64,000 nt of DNA from Jaapia argillacea MUCL 33604 (lineage: Eukaryota > Basidiomycota > Agaricomycetes > Jaapiales > Jaapiaceae), in NCBI GenBank assembly GCA_000697665.1, contig KL197716.1:401555-465554 (forward strand). Direction: 5' to 3'. The notes beneath the pieces are model-generated. The model was not told where the DNA came from and did not search any database. It was given only the letters and a program-made list of their open reading frames with translations. Shown here one piece after another: positions 1 through 11,681 of the stretch. The number at the start of each line of letters is the position of its first letter. The first letter of the stretch is position 1. The translations under genes and the position numbers were made by a program.

Positions 1-32
1 CCTCCCTCCCCCCCCCTTTTCCGCTGTAACAG

Positions 33-773
33 AAAACTAACCAACGTTTGTCGTGCGAAAGGTGTGTAGGAGTAATAGGAGGAATATTCGTCTGCTCAGG
101 CTACGCACTCCGCCTCACAACCCGAACCCTCTCAACCCTAACAGGCTCAGACTCAACACCCAACATAATAGCACCCGAATCCTCCTCCACCTCTCTCAAA
201 AAGAAATGGGGCGGTGGGTCTCTCCGTTCTCGAAACACGAGTATGGGGAAAGTGGTTAGGCAGGGGAATTCGTGGGTTGTGGAAGGTGGATCCCCTTATA
301 CGAGTTATGCTGGTACACCGGTTTCGGCTGGAGGCTTTGGGCCGGTGGTGCCACCTACGCCGGGGAGTGTGTATGTGACGAGTCCGCCGCCGTTTGGGAA
401 TAGTCCGTATGGAGGTTCTGCGCCTCCATCTGCGAATCTTGGGAATGGGTTTTCGGACGTGTCGGCTCCGCATTCACCTGCTCCTTACAGCCCTGCTCCT
501 CCCGCAGGCAATTTCGGACTCGGTTTAGGGCCGACTTCCCCACCGCCACCACCGCCTTCGTCGTCGTTTAGGAATTCGATTCATGGGGTGCCGCCTCCGT
601 CGCCTGGGTCTATGTATGTGAATTTCCCGCCTACGCCTAATCCTGTTAATGGGGGTGGGTTCCCTGGGAGTCCGGGGGTTGGGAATGGGAATGGGAATGG
701 GAATGGGCAGGGGTTTGCTGGGATGCAGAGGTTTGGTGGGGCGCCTGCGCCTGCGCCTAAGAAGGATGATTAG
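33..773 (+). CDS. 3' exon of a Pro/Gly-rich protein (5' part outside window)
   Basis: The first 32 bases are a pyrimidine tract ending in AG, typical of a 3' splice site. The open frame that follows has no ATG near its start, so this is the last exon of a gene beginning left of the window. It encodes about 246 residues. A short Cys-containing, weakly hydrophobic segment (CERCVGVIGG..) comes first, then a low-complexity tail rich in Pro, Gly and Ser with repeated SPGSxYV-like steps and a GNGN run, ending in a Pro-Ala and Lys-Asp stretch. It could be the cytoplasmic tail of a membrane protein. No family is recognised. Confidence 0.55.
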   Translation, partial: KTNQRLSCERCVGVIGGIFVCSGYALRLTTRTLSTLTGSDSTPNIIAPESSSTSLKKKWGGGSLRSRNTSMGKVVRQGNSWVVEGGSPYTSYAGTPVSAGGFGPVVPPTPGSVYVTSPPPFGNSPYGGSAPPSANLGNGFSDVSAPHSPAPYSPAPPAGNFGLGLGPTSPPPPPPSSSFRNSIHGVPPPSPGSMYVNFPPTPNPVNGGGFPGSPGVGNGNGNGNGQGFAGMQRFGGAPAPAPKKDD

Positions 774-1850
774 TGGGGAAGTTGGTGGGGAGGAAGGAAG
801 ACGGGAGGTGAGGGGTGGTTATGTATTGGAGTCGGTTGGGTCATCCTTGTGTACTGTTAGATAAGTGTTGAAGGGCTTTGATGAGTTCTTGTACATTGCG
901 ATGCACTGGGGGAGTTCTGGTTCTCGTTTTTATGGGCCCTACAACGCCATTCAAGGCTTCACGGTGGAAGGGACCCTCGCCTTCGCACATGAACAGACGC
1001 TATCAGGTTTGCCGATCCCACGAGATCGTTTTCGAGCTCCTGTCCTCAAGGCCTCGCGGTCAAGGGAGACGCCGTGTATCTATCTACAGTCATCCACCGG
1101 TCCTCTGTACACCGAAATCGATTTCGTGCTCCCATTCATGGCCACATCACTCCACTGAAATTCTGAAGAGACAGAAAGTTCCTAACATGTATGAAGAATA
1201 ATCCTACCAACTACACTGAAAAAACACTCGATATTGGCTGGTGTACAAGCAAAAAGGTGGTGTACAGAGGAGTGGTCCAGCAGATTTGAAAGCCCGCTAA
1301 AATGACCCCTTCAACGCAATGCAATTTCCCAACCACCTCGACATCTGCAGGGCAACTTCACTTATGAAAATATGTTCCTTAGATGCATATAAAGCATCTC
1401 AGAAAAAATTTCAGCAGAACAATTCGAGTAGAGCGTGCTACAAGGCAGATACAAAAGTGTACAGACGACACGTGGTGTACGAAGGACCGGTGGATGACTG
1501 TATCTGATTATCCGAGTCTATCTGTTCCATTCAATCATTGACAAAATCCCTTTTCGCAGCTTCGTTTACTCCGTTTATTTTGACGCTGAGTAGGTTTGCG
1601 CTCCTTGAGGTGATCGTGCCACCAATGAGGCGGCTTCTGACGGTGCTTGTGAGGCTGATATAGGAATCAAGTTCGTTCTTGCCCACCGGAATACTTTTCA
1701 AACCCTTTGCCCTTATGTCGACCAGATCGCATATCTCACCGATATTGGCCGTCAGCAGAGAGACCCATCTCTTCTCCATCCCTTCGCTCCTTTGACTCGC
1801 GTTTGTCTATCCTCTGATCTCCACTTCCTTCTCCCCCTTCTCGAGATCTA
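774..1850. other. intergenic, no gene seen
   Basis: About 1.1 kb with only short frames on both strands. Several copies of GTGTAC occur around 1080-1500, but no ordered repeat is evident. It presumably holds the terminator of the gene to the left and the promoter of the membrane-protein gene at 1851. Confidence 0.5.
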
Positions 1851-2856
1851 ATGTCGTATTCTGCGCGGGTCAACCGCTCATTGGAAGCAGAGCCGGCCGC
1901 ACCAATGCCAGCACAAGATGTCACTTCCACGCTCGAAAATTTCACCACCTCTATCGCAGCCTCCACGGCACAGATTTGCGGACAATTGGACAACGGGAAG
2001 CGGACGGTTGACACTGTCAATGCGTTGATTGTGGTGGTAGGTATCGGGCGCCACTTCTCTCTCGGAGACACACGAGGCCTCACACTGTATCCTACATAGG
2101 CTACGTTCATTGCTGGCGTACAGACCCAAATCATATCGTTATCATATACCGCCGATGATACGAATCTCGCCAAGGCCACAAACTTCATAGGGTTCCTCGG
2201 CATCATCCTCGACATCCTAGGAGCTGCTGGTGGTGTGGTCCACACGATCATGTTGCAGGGAGCCCTGCAACAATTGCAGAGATTGTTGGATAACGTGAAG
2301 GTTATTGAAGACCATTTAAAGTGGTTCCAACGCCTCGACGAGCATGAAACCTCTCCCTCATTGACACACACGGCGTTGTTCTCGCGTGTGCGCGACGTCC
2401 AACCAAACTTCACTGAAGATGTGGACTGGTCAAAGCCAGTGATTATGGCGGCTGTTCCCACAGTCTTTGATCCTTTGTCGCACTTGATGAGAGTCCGGGT
2501 GATTCGATTTGGATTAGTCCCACTTGCTGTCACAGGGGTTGGGTTCATTTGCTTGCTGCTATCTGTTATTACTCTGGCTGCCCATACTTCATCCAGAAGT
2601 GTGTATATCGGATGTACTGCAGTTGCGGTGGTGATTACGTGTTTGTCACTTTTGCCGGTGTACAGGTCCTGTTGTGAGTAGCGCTCTCTCCTTATCTTCA
2701 CCCTTTGATATCGAGCTGCCTTTTGTTTAAGTCTCGTCGACGGAGCAGAACAAAATTTCTGGGTTGAACTCTCGCCTTACTGAACTACGGAGGGAATTCG
2801 ATGGCTTCAGACGATCTCGACGGTCAGCATATAAAGGCACGCAACTTTCCATCTAA
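1851..2856 (+). CDS. multi-pass membrane protein, family copy A
   Basis: Proposed exons are 1851-2036, 2100-2673 and 2732-2856, giving 294 residues in an unbroken frame. The first intron separates NALIVV from ATFIAGVQTQII, the same position and motif as in the gene at 7946. Residues about 56-75 and 95-115 are hydrophobic helices, followed by a helical region (LQQLQRLLDNVKVIEDHLKW) and two more hydrophobic segments near residues 210-255. The tail is a short charged helix (LNSRLTELRREFD). The layout matches a lineage-expanded family of fungal transmembrane proteins of unknown role. The 3' end is the least certain part: an alternative splice near 2815 would extend the tail to about 2990. Confidence 0.65.
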
Positions 2857-3418
2857 TACCCTCTGAGGGCAAGAACTAATCTTCCCCGCAGACATAGTGC
2901 GAGATGGATAGGAAAACGTCTTGAATTGGGGAGGGGCTGCCGACGAAGTCCTCGTTTGTACGATAAAATGGCATTTGGGGCGGAAGAATGAATTTGGTTT
3001 CCGTCAAGGTTCCATATACTCAACCGTTGCGTCTGTCACTTCACTTCCATCTTCACTCTCAACTCTTTGTTTCCTTCGTCCCATGCCCCCTCTCTGTTGA
3101 TACTCATCGTTCACTACGCAACGAACTTGAGAGCTGCCTATGATAGCGCCTGCAAAAGGCCACATCCTATTTGACAAACTATCCGAGATTTTGCGTGCTC
3201 TGTATGGTTTCAATCACCATTTCTCGCCGAGCATTCCCAAAAGCCTCTTGTGGTCAACCCCGCTATCATGGTGATCTCACTGTGAGTACTCCTGGTACTA
3301 CGTCCATCCTATGGAAGCCGTTCTTTCCAAGTCTTCAGGTCCTGGGAACGAGCGAGTCACGCATCATACCAACAGTCACCTCCAATCAAGAGCGCGATAA
3401 CTGTTCGCCTTATTTATC

Positions 3419-3706
3419 CCCCTCTACGACGAACACCGACACCTCCTCCGAGACACATTCCCAACAATGAATATGGGAGACATTCTTGGAACGGAGAAGG
3501 GTATCGAGGCGTTGACAGACTTCCTCCAGGCGTCCGGAGCCTTCACAAGAACCGGAATGCCCAGGGGTCAGGCCATCCCCGCGATATATCACGAAGACGA
3601 AGTTTATGAGGACGGGGAAGCTAGCGGAGGGGAGGCAGAACAAGAGGAGGAGGAAGAGGAGGAGGAGGACTCGAGTGAAGGTAGTGAGTCGGAGGGAGAG
3701 GAGTGA
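3419..3706 (+). pseudogene. orphan acidic C-terminal exon, possibly a retroelement remnant
   Basis: An open frame reads LYDEHRHLLRDTFPT, then MNMGDILGTEKGIEAL and DFLQASGAFTRTG, and ends in a run of Glu and Asp/Ser. An in-frame TAA near 3399 lies just upstream, and no AG acceptor separates it from the coding sequence. Either the ATG at 3467 starts a 79-residue acidic protein or this is a truncated relic. The pattern of an arginine/histidine-rich segment, a short helix and ..SGAFTRTG resembles the tail after the RNase H region of fungal LINE ORF2 proteins. That comparison is from memory and weak. Confidence 0.3.
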
Positions 3707-6700
3707 AGAAGATTCGAAGAACGTAGAAGGCGGCAACCAACCGACCGCCCATCCCAAACAACAGCATTGCACACACGACCATCGGGAAGACCGAACAACA
3801 TATTATCGGACCAAGATACTGTCGTACTCGTATGCAAGTCAGAGTCCCTCTAGATCAAGCAAATCGGCCCTTTCACTATTCCTTTCTCATTCTATTTTAT
3901 TGCTACTATGTATATGACTCAAGCCTCATATGTCGCCGACAACCTTCATCCCTTCTAGACTCCACCTGACAATTATCCGTAGATTTACTTGCCCCACACA
4001 CCCCGTTGCCTTTTACACAACCAGCCACGATACCCTTTTCAATAGTTAATGGTAGGATGCTCTTTGTAGTTGTTTGCCTTCTCTTAAATTAGTCAGCTTT
4101 TAGTCAGCAGCCCTCCCTCCCTTTAGAGAATGGGACGGGTCGCGGAGTGACCCACCAATGGACTTAGTTACTCACGCCTTCCCCCGTGGTGCCATGGGTC
4201 CAAACAGCTAGTTATACGTACCTCAGCAGCCGCTTACAAGCTGCTCCGTGTCTGTACTCTTAGTTAGTGCGTAGCGGTTCTCTAGAATTCATCATCATCA
4301 TCATCACCTTATTTATCGAACCCTAATATGGCAAGGCAGAGCCAAGCTAGATAGTCAACATCACTCGCGACAAGTGGTCGCTGTTCGTTGAAACAAGAAG
4401 TGTAACCTGGGATCGACATGTCATTGGCATCTCTCATTTCCGTCAACCAGATCACAAACTCTTGTCTGCTTTTTGTTCCATTGATGATTCATCTTCTCTG
4501 TTGATTGTGATTGCAAAGATCCATGTCCTACTATTAACTTCTTGACAGCACGACCTATCCTCATTTCAGCTGCGGCATCTTCCTGGCCATTGTCCCTTCA
4601 ACAGAAGCTAATTTTGGTCCTGTCACCGACATTGCCTTTCCTTGTCTCGTTATTCCCCAGCAGACACTCTGACTCCACGAAACATATCCATACCTCAATG
4701 ATGGTGCCGTTGGACCTCTCTTTCGATATTATACGCTGCAAGAGGTATCCACAGTATTGTACATGGACCCACAATCCTCAGGTATTTCTCGTATATTATC
4801 CATGTTGCCCGCTTTTGTTTGCATATGTTTGTCACTCTTACTCCCTGGCTCATGCGGTGACGGTCTGCTCACTGTGACCCATGCCTTTGTACCTCTCCAT
4901 TCATCCTATAGTCATCTGAGACATCAGGAAAACCAGTAATCATCTGACGGGCCGTTACCAGAGGTGAAAGAGGCTGTAAGAAGGTTGTCAGTACATAAAA
5001 GTCGGAAAGATGTCAGAACCTCGATTTTGTCGTGTCAGAGAAACATGAGAAATCTTTTGTCAGACAGTCAGAAGCTGAAAGTTGGCATTAGAGCAAACAG
5101 ATCCTATGGAGCTTCTGGTGTTGTTCCAGTGTGTTGCCAACCCTGAGAAGTCAGTTCCACAGCTCGATGTATTCAAGAGGTATAAAGAAGATACACAACA
5201 TCATTATCTACGTGGAATTATGGATAGCCAACATGAAGGGGTGGGAGAGAAAGCAGCTTAGCAGTGGGTAACATTCAACTGGAGAGGCCGGAAGAGTTGC
5301 TAGCCTGGGACTTGGCCCAGTAGGACATGAATCTGCTACAATAGGCATAGCGGGTGTGATGCGCTCACTATCATCATTCAGAACCTGTCCAACCCCTCCC
5401 CCACTCAATCTGATAGGTAAATCGAAGCCTTCTCCCCAACATCAGCCTTGAATACACATGTCGAAGATGGTAGTGTTGAGAGTGGGGAATGGAGTTCGAG
5501 AGGAAAGGCAGAAGCCTCGTGAGCGGAATGAAACAGGGGGTGGGACTTCATACTGGGAATGTCAACAAAACTGTTGATGCACAATGAATGTGTCAGAATC
5601 TAAACTGCACAAGTGAAGACACAGGCATAATCATACCATAAGCTCAATACTCGCATCACAGACAGATTGGGCGGCCTCCCGAAAGCTACTTGGCAGAGCT
5701 CTTGTTTCTACATTTTGAAGAAAGTGCCACTGTGATGGAAGGGTGTAGTAATTAGAGAACCAGAGAGCTAAGAATGGATGGTAACAGTCGTGGCTTGTTA
5801 TTGCATGGGTTTAAGTGTTTGTTGGGTAACCCATGTTGATTCAAGAGTTGGTGAATTTTGGGGGAAGGGTGTTGACTGAAAGAATCAGAATGTCAGTCCA
5901 AGATGCAGAGAAGAAGAGCCTGCAAAAGAGTTGATAGGAGCAGTCCCATGTACATCGTTCACAACAGCAATTCAATGAGGTGGCAGTTGAAGAGACACTG
6001 GCAATTGCTGTTGTTGGACTTGACACTTTTTGAACGTTGCTTCAGCTTCAGCTTCACCTCTTCCCACCGACCCCCCAAGTTACTTCTCCTGGTCACCATA
6101 ATTTGGTATGTCCAGGTGGTGTTGAGACCCTCAATTCTATTTACCATCCCAATCTCCCTCCTACACTCATGCCTAGCAGCTGCGTTGACTTCTGGCAACA
6201 GAACGTCCCCTTCCCACCACCGTGACTGCTCTCACCTGTTTCACATTTCTCTAGGGCTCTGCACAGGAAGATTCAAGGTTCGCCATCAGTGTAGGGCCAG
6301 TATATTTGTGGCTGGTGTAACCGGCCAGCTGCCAGCAGTTTCATGGGGTTTGGGTACCTCAGTTCTGGAATGCACCATTTTCGAGCTTGTTTTCGAGTAC
6401 CATTAACCCTCTGCATTCAAAGAGAGCATTATAAATACTTTTGTGGAGTTATTTCTGAGGTAAAGGGTTCGATAGTTTGTACATTAATCACACTCCTGTA
6501 TTCTCACCAAGAGTACAACAATTCATCTGAACAACTTTCATCTGGCGGCTCTGACGAAATCCTGTCAGAGTGAAAAGAACCTCAGAGACTTCCCCATTTT
6601 GCTGATGGACAACTTCTATTGTCTACGCTATTGTCAGCTCGAGCTTCTGTCTTTTGCCCCATTGTCATGTTTGATGGTTATTGTCTGTCTGTCTTGAATC

Positions 6701-7945
6701 ACACGCTATGGCCTGCAAGCAATATAAAACCCCTTGGGATCTCCAGCATGTTCCCATGTAATGTAATGCCCCAGATCTTCCACATGTAGGTCAATGCCCT
6801 TCGATGCTTGAATCCTCACTCCTATTAGCACGTTCAGTGTGGTGCTACACGACTCCCAACACTTTGATATCCTACACGAGAGTGACCCTCAGCATTGTTC
6901 TATCAATATCTGCATAGTATCGCATAACCGAATCCCCCCTCATCCAACCCCATAATTGGTGTCAAGACTCTTCCCAGATCTCCCTCCACCTGTCATGAAC
7001 TTGAAGATTGCTATCACTCCAAATGCCATATCATCTGAATGGACATCTTGTGTCGCCTTTGGAACACCACTTTCAGTTGGCACGACACACTATCCTGTTA
7101 CAAAGTCATATCTCTCCATATTGTAGGCACCACTGTTGCAAGCCATGGTAACTCTGGATGGAACATAGGTCCTGCACTTCTTGGGGCCTCAGCTGAACCT
7201 TCACTGTCCATCTCAGTCCACCGATACAAACCCCACTGTAACCCAGTTGGTGAGAAGCATCATTGTAATTACAACAACACAATTGTTGTACCATGCATCT
7301 ATTACCATACTTTGCCTCTCCCCCACCAAGTGTGTTGCCCCCTCTGCCCCCAGCCTGCACTACGTTGGTGGGAATTGCCCAGTTTATTGGATGGTATGCC
7401 ATATGACAGTCTCTGCATTCACCTTCGAATTCTTTCCTAAACAAACATTCGAATACTGTAGATTTTTGACCAACCTGGTGGCCCTTATGACGTGTGACAA
7501 CCAACCTTGAGCTGGCAGGCTGGCGAAAGGAACCATGACGTGTGACCGAATGGTGAGGACAGTGGAAGTGGTGACACCGACCCTCAGTTTTGGTGCAGGG
7601 ACAGGCTTTGGCGAGGGCGCTGGGCTTAGGAAGACTCGCAAGCGGCGTTTGCGACAGGTTTGGGGCACTTCCCGTTGCTTGCGCCGCGGCCAAGATTTTT
7701 TGAGAAAAATAGCAAAAAATTGAATATTTTACCTTGGTTGTCACAGGCGGCGAAAAGGCTTGTGACACCGGACAGGGTGTCCTGACTCGGCGATTTTGGG
7801 GGCTTTGTGACGTGTGACCGCCGGGTTGGTCGAAAATGTACAGTACATCGCTGAAGCGAAGCGAGGCATATCTTGTATATTGGGTTGATTCTGTGTGCTC
7901 TAACCCCATCATACACACTTACTCTCCCCCTTCAGTTGCCCTTCT
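3707..7945. other. gene-poor 4.2-kb stretch, transposon-like
   Basis: No convincing exon structure was found on either strand. The stretch has many short frames, frequent GTCAG/CTGTC words and short simple repeats, such as (ATC)n near 4293. At 7480-7820 the palindrome-like word GTGACGTGTGAC or a close variant appears three times (about 7489, 7534 and 7807). A 270-codon frame on the minus strand (7106-7918) has no recognisable domain and an odd Cys/His/Gln-rich composition. Decayed mobile DNA is the simplest reading. Confidence 0.4.
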
Positions 7946-9710
7946 ATGACTGGTCACGGAATTCAACAAATGGAAGAATATTTGGAGAGGGGGGAGAATT
8001 GTACAACCGAATTGACTGAGTTCAAGCTGGTACGTTTTCACCGCCCCAAATCGCACCCAGTTATATTGACTCTTTCTCCTTCAGAATGTCCACTCAACAG
8101 CTGCTGACGAACCGGCAGCCCTGCAAGAACACATCCCTCCCGCCGAACCCCTCCCCTTCGATGTTGAGGCAAATTCTAGTTGGCCTCCATTCCGTCTATA
8201 CATTCGCCCAATTCCGGAGCTCACTCCCACCGAGCGTCCATCCCTTCCCAGTCACACGAAATCTCCGGTAGAATATCCCGTCATCGGAGCCACGCCCCAC
8301 GCCGATCTGGATTCGCGTAGTGCTCCATTCGATTCCAGTTATCAGAACTCCCCAACCATCCTCGTATCCTCGTCGGGGCCCAATCGACAGGAAGAAGCCA
8401 GTACGCAGGCACCCGTCGACGATTCCTCATTATCGGGGCAGTCTTTTAGCGATCTCCCCTCGGCCCAGAAATTGTCGACTAACTTAGGCCACTCCCAGTT
8501 GACTAGGAGTACCTGTATTCCCGCGGCCTCCACTAACCAGGATTGTCGAGGGGATCACGTTGAAGCTTCACCCGCACCTATCCAAGAAGAAGAACGCGCC
8601 CCGGGGGACCCGTCGGCTGCTGACTGTTCTTCTGGAGACCTTAAATCTCTCAGACGGCAGGCCTGTAGGCCTCGACTAATCCTTAAACATCACCTACCAC
8701 CGATTACCAAAGCTGTTCAACAAGAGCTTAATTCCGCTAAACGCGTTTTGACGACCGTAAATTCCTTGCTGGTAGTGGTAAGTCGCTTATCGCCATATGG
8801 TACATGTCATTTCTAAGGCGGCCCATTCCAGGCGGCATTTATCTCAGGTGTGCAGGCACAAATCATTGCCATCTCTTACAAAGACAACCCCGGTGGCCTA
8901 TCCATCCGACTCCTTAAACTTTTTTCATTCCTCGGGCTTTACTTCGACGTTATCGGGACATGCTGGGGAGTGTTACACACCCTCACTGTCCAGCGCACTG
9001 CGCAGAAATGCGAAACTCTCCTCGCCGATATCCAAACTGCAAAATCTGACGTTCAGCTGGTGCTCCAAAGTCGAGGACCCGAAGATCATGCCACACCAGC
9101 TGGGCGTCAGAGATGGACGATGAACTAGCTAGCTTCTATAGAGTCGTGAATGACCTTGCCGAATTCAGATTCTCCTTCGTGACCGATGAGCCGATCGTCT
9201 CGTTCCATGCTTCCAACTCTGGCGCCACTGCGGAACCTCTCCCAATCCTCGGCCACTGGTCATATCGTTTGATCGGCTGGATATCCCAGACCTTTCGTTT
9301 GAATTGTAGGTTATCACTTTGGTTAGCGATATTGGTTCGCCAGCGTCAGCGAGAATATGGCATGCTAGGAGTTGGCGGTCTAGTAGGCATGCTTCTCGGA
9401 GTTGCTTGCCTTCTGATGTCCGTTCTCAACCTTGCAATACATTACGGGGGGGGTTTCGGTCGCTCTTGCCTGCTTCGGCGTTCTTACGGCGAACTAGATT
9501 TTGTTCATGATCTCTTGGTTTTCAGGATGGAGAGGTGCCTGTGAGTTTATTCACTTCATCCATCAAGTTATCTCCACACACAACTTACCCGACGAATTAC
9601 CACAGTTTCATGGCCTGACGAGGATAGGTCTTGCTACTTTGATCAGGGAATTGAGACCCATCAAGTTCTTCTCAGGGGACATCTTGCGGGATATAGGAGA
9701 CCTTCTTTAG
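7946..9710 (+). CDS. multi-pass membrane protein, family copy B (possibly frameshifted)
   Basis: Exons 7946-8029, 8085-8777 and 8832 onward splice in one frame. The first 230 residues are a polar, Ser/Pro-rich extension absent from copy A. The conserved core follows: VNSLLVV, intron, then FISGVQAQIIAISY and a second hydrophobic helix (FSFLGLYFDVIGTCWGVLHT). Frame continuity breaks twice. Near 9062-9108 a small intron must be assumed to reach MDDELASFYRVVNDLAEF. At 9446-9453 an eight-G run changes frame inside a membrane segment (GVGGLVGMLLGVACLLMSV..). The tail beyond about 9519 (FHGLTRIGLATLIRELRP) needs further small introns. The role is unknown, and it may be a real gene or a young pseudogene. 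Confidence 0.5.
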
Positions 9711-10294
9711 AGAGGGCCGGTGATAGTGTTGGGTCCGTGCTTCCCAGGAGGTCCACTCCTCGACCGCCATACCGACTCACAGTGCCGGCGACGTCATTCC
9801 CAGTGGGTTTCGTTCATCGGTACTCACTCTGGAAGTACTATTGATACTAGAATACTTGTTGTTTGTAATTGATAATATGGGTTACATATACATATGCTAC
9901 ACGGGCAGTGTGTCCTGAATGAAGCGATTTGAATGAGCAAGCTGGAAATCAGGTCACTCAGGTCAGTTTGCTTGTCGACAGTTTACTAGACACGGACAGC
10001 GATCGCCACCAAGCACCATCTGGATCGCTCAGACGCCCTTGCGTGCCAGCAAGAGATCTTATTCCCTGTGCCAAACGAATCAACACCTTGAACCATTACC
10101 ATTGCAACTAGTCGCTCTAGTTGATACCAACTTACAACGTAGACGACCGACTAGGTATCAGCACGGCGATCTAGGTTGATCCCTTCTTTCCTATCCGCCA
10201 GTTCCAAGGGTTCCCCGCCCACAGTTCCACGACACAAACTCACACAGGTACCTAACATCACATTCACAACCCGGTACCACAATAAACCCACTTC
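9711..10294. other. intergenic, nothing resolved
   Basis: No credible coding exon. It is the shared 3' flank of the membrane-protein gene (plus strand) and the Maf gene (minus strand), a convergent arrangement. Confidence 0.5.
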
Positions 10295-11498
10295 TCAAAT
10301 CTCCAAGAAATCTCCATCTTCTTCGACCAACAGCTCAAGATACTTGAAAAAGGAAGAAGCGGGGAACCCAACGACATTATTATAATCTCCGTCGACTTTT
10401 CGGATCAGAAGTGCTCCGAGACCCTATGAACCCGTGGTGACGAAACGGAAGTGAAAAGTCCAGAGAGTCAGCGTGAGTTGATGGGTGAGAATATAGGGAA
10501 GAGTGACTACCTGAATGGCGAACCCACCCGCCCGGTCGATCCCTTCTTTACTCTTAACATACGCTTCGAGGAGGTGCGGAGCGTTATCCGAGAAATACAC
10601 TAGGGAACGTTCGTCTATCGATCTGCCGCCTATGTCAGGAACTGACACTTGATCAACAAGGATGAGAGGAAAGAAGCGTACTTGATTTCGTAGCCTGGCG
10701 ATGATAGGATGGGGTAAACTACAAACCATCACATGACGAGAAGACGAGAAGATAAGCGATACGGTTAGCGAGAAGGTGGGAGACGACGGAATAGCAGACG
10801 AACCGATAGAAACACCAGTAACAACCTCACATACACCCCCGTTGAGATCCATCAACATCCTCATATTATCCTCCTCCGTCTCCGGTTTCTCCAAGATCTC
10901 CTGGTTATGATGGGCGTTCTCGTCGACATATTGTGTGGTGGAGGGGAGGATTGAGGATAAAACTATCGTGTCGGCTTCATGAACACCACGGTCGGCAAGT
11001 CAGAATTGAATCAATCGATGGATGATTGGAGGTGGTGGTGGAAAGGTGAAGGGAGACATACCTCCAATTACGAGATCTGGGGGATTTTCTGGATCTTGTT
11101 TCTACCCAGCATCATCAGGCCAAATGAGTCAAAATGAGGAAGACAGCAGACGGAGTTCGAGTTACTGACCACCAACCGTTCATATACCTCCACCGCCTTG
11201 TACGTGGCAGTTGCAACAGGATACTCGTGTACATCCTGGAATTCGCTCCTTGGTAGGTTTTCTTCAAAGGTAGACGGTACGATCTCAGGTGCTACGCCCT
11301 ATTGATGCAGCATGATTAGATGGACTGATAGATGTGGGGGTCAACAGGAAACGTCGTGTGTAACGTACGTACGAAGGTTTCGAGAATTTGTTTACGGCGT
11401 GGGCTGTTAGATGCTAAGATAACTCGTTTGCCGGAGAGTTTGGATAGGCCTGGTAACTTGAGGGCATGTGGAAGGAGACAATTCGTTGAAGGAGCCAT
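10295..11498 (-). CDS. Maf/HAM1-fold nucleotide pyrophosphatase
   Basis: Multi-exon minus-strand gene. The N-terminal exon (11498-11373) contains RVILASNSPRRKQILE, the Maf signature for nucleotide binding. Later exons give STFEENL.. and ATYKAVEVYERL, then PPDLVIGADTIVLSS (the catalytic Asp region), then GGVCEVVTGVSIG, and SDNAPHLLEAYVKSKEGIDRAG. The last exon (10423-10295) reads GLGALLIRKVDGDYNNVVGFP, the usual Maf C-terminal strand and loop. Family members hydrolyse non-canonical or modified nucleoside triphosphates (dTTP/UTP/CTP class) to monophosphates in the cytosol. The upstream in-frame ATG at 11513 is possible, but the ATG at 11498 has the better context. Confidence 0.88.
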
Positions 11499-11681
11499 GG
11501 TAGTGGAGAACAAGGAAAATCCAAGCTTCAGACCCTAACCTGGCGCTGGAAATACTGCGTCTCCTTGTCCGAAAACCATTACTTATTCTTAGAGGCCATT
11601 ATTATACGTAAATGTACCAATAGTTTCCAACCCTCTGTCCACCATATGCATCAACCCAACGAATGCTGACACCCACAACAC

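Noticed and set aside
1736-2701. 321-codon minus-strand open frame
   Set aside because: It is antisense to the spliced membrane-protein gene, which has matching intron phase and a paralogue; the minus frame shows no domain.
4293-4307. (ATC)n run as a possible CRISPR-like or regulatory repeat
   Set aside because: A plain short microsatellite of five units; nothing periodic around it.
7106-7918. 270-codon minus-strand open frame
   Set aside because: No recognisable domain, odd composition, no splice or start context; it lies in a region that looks like decayed mobile DNA.
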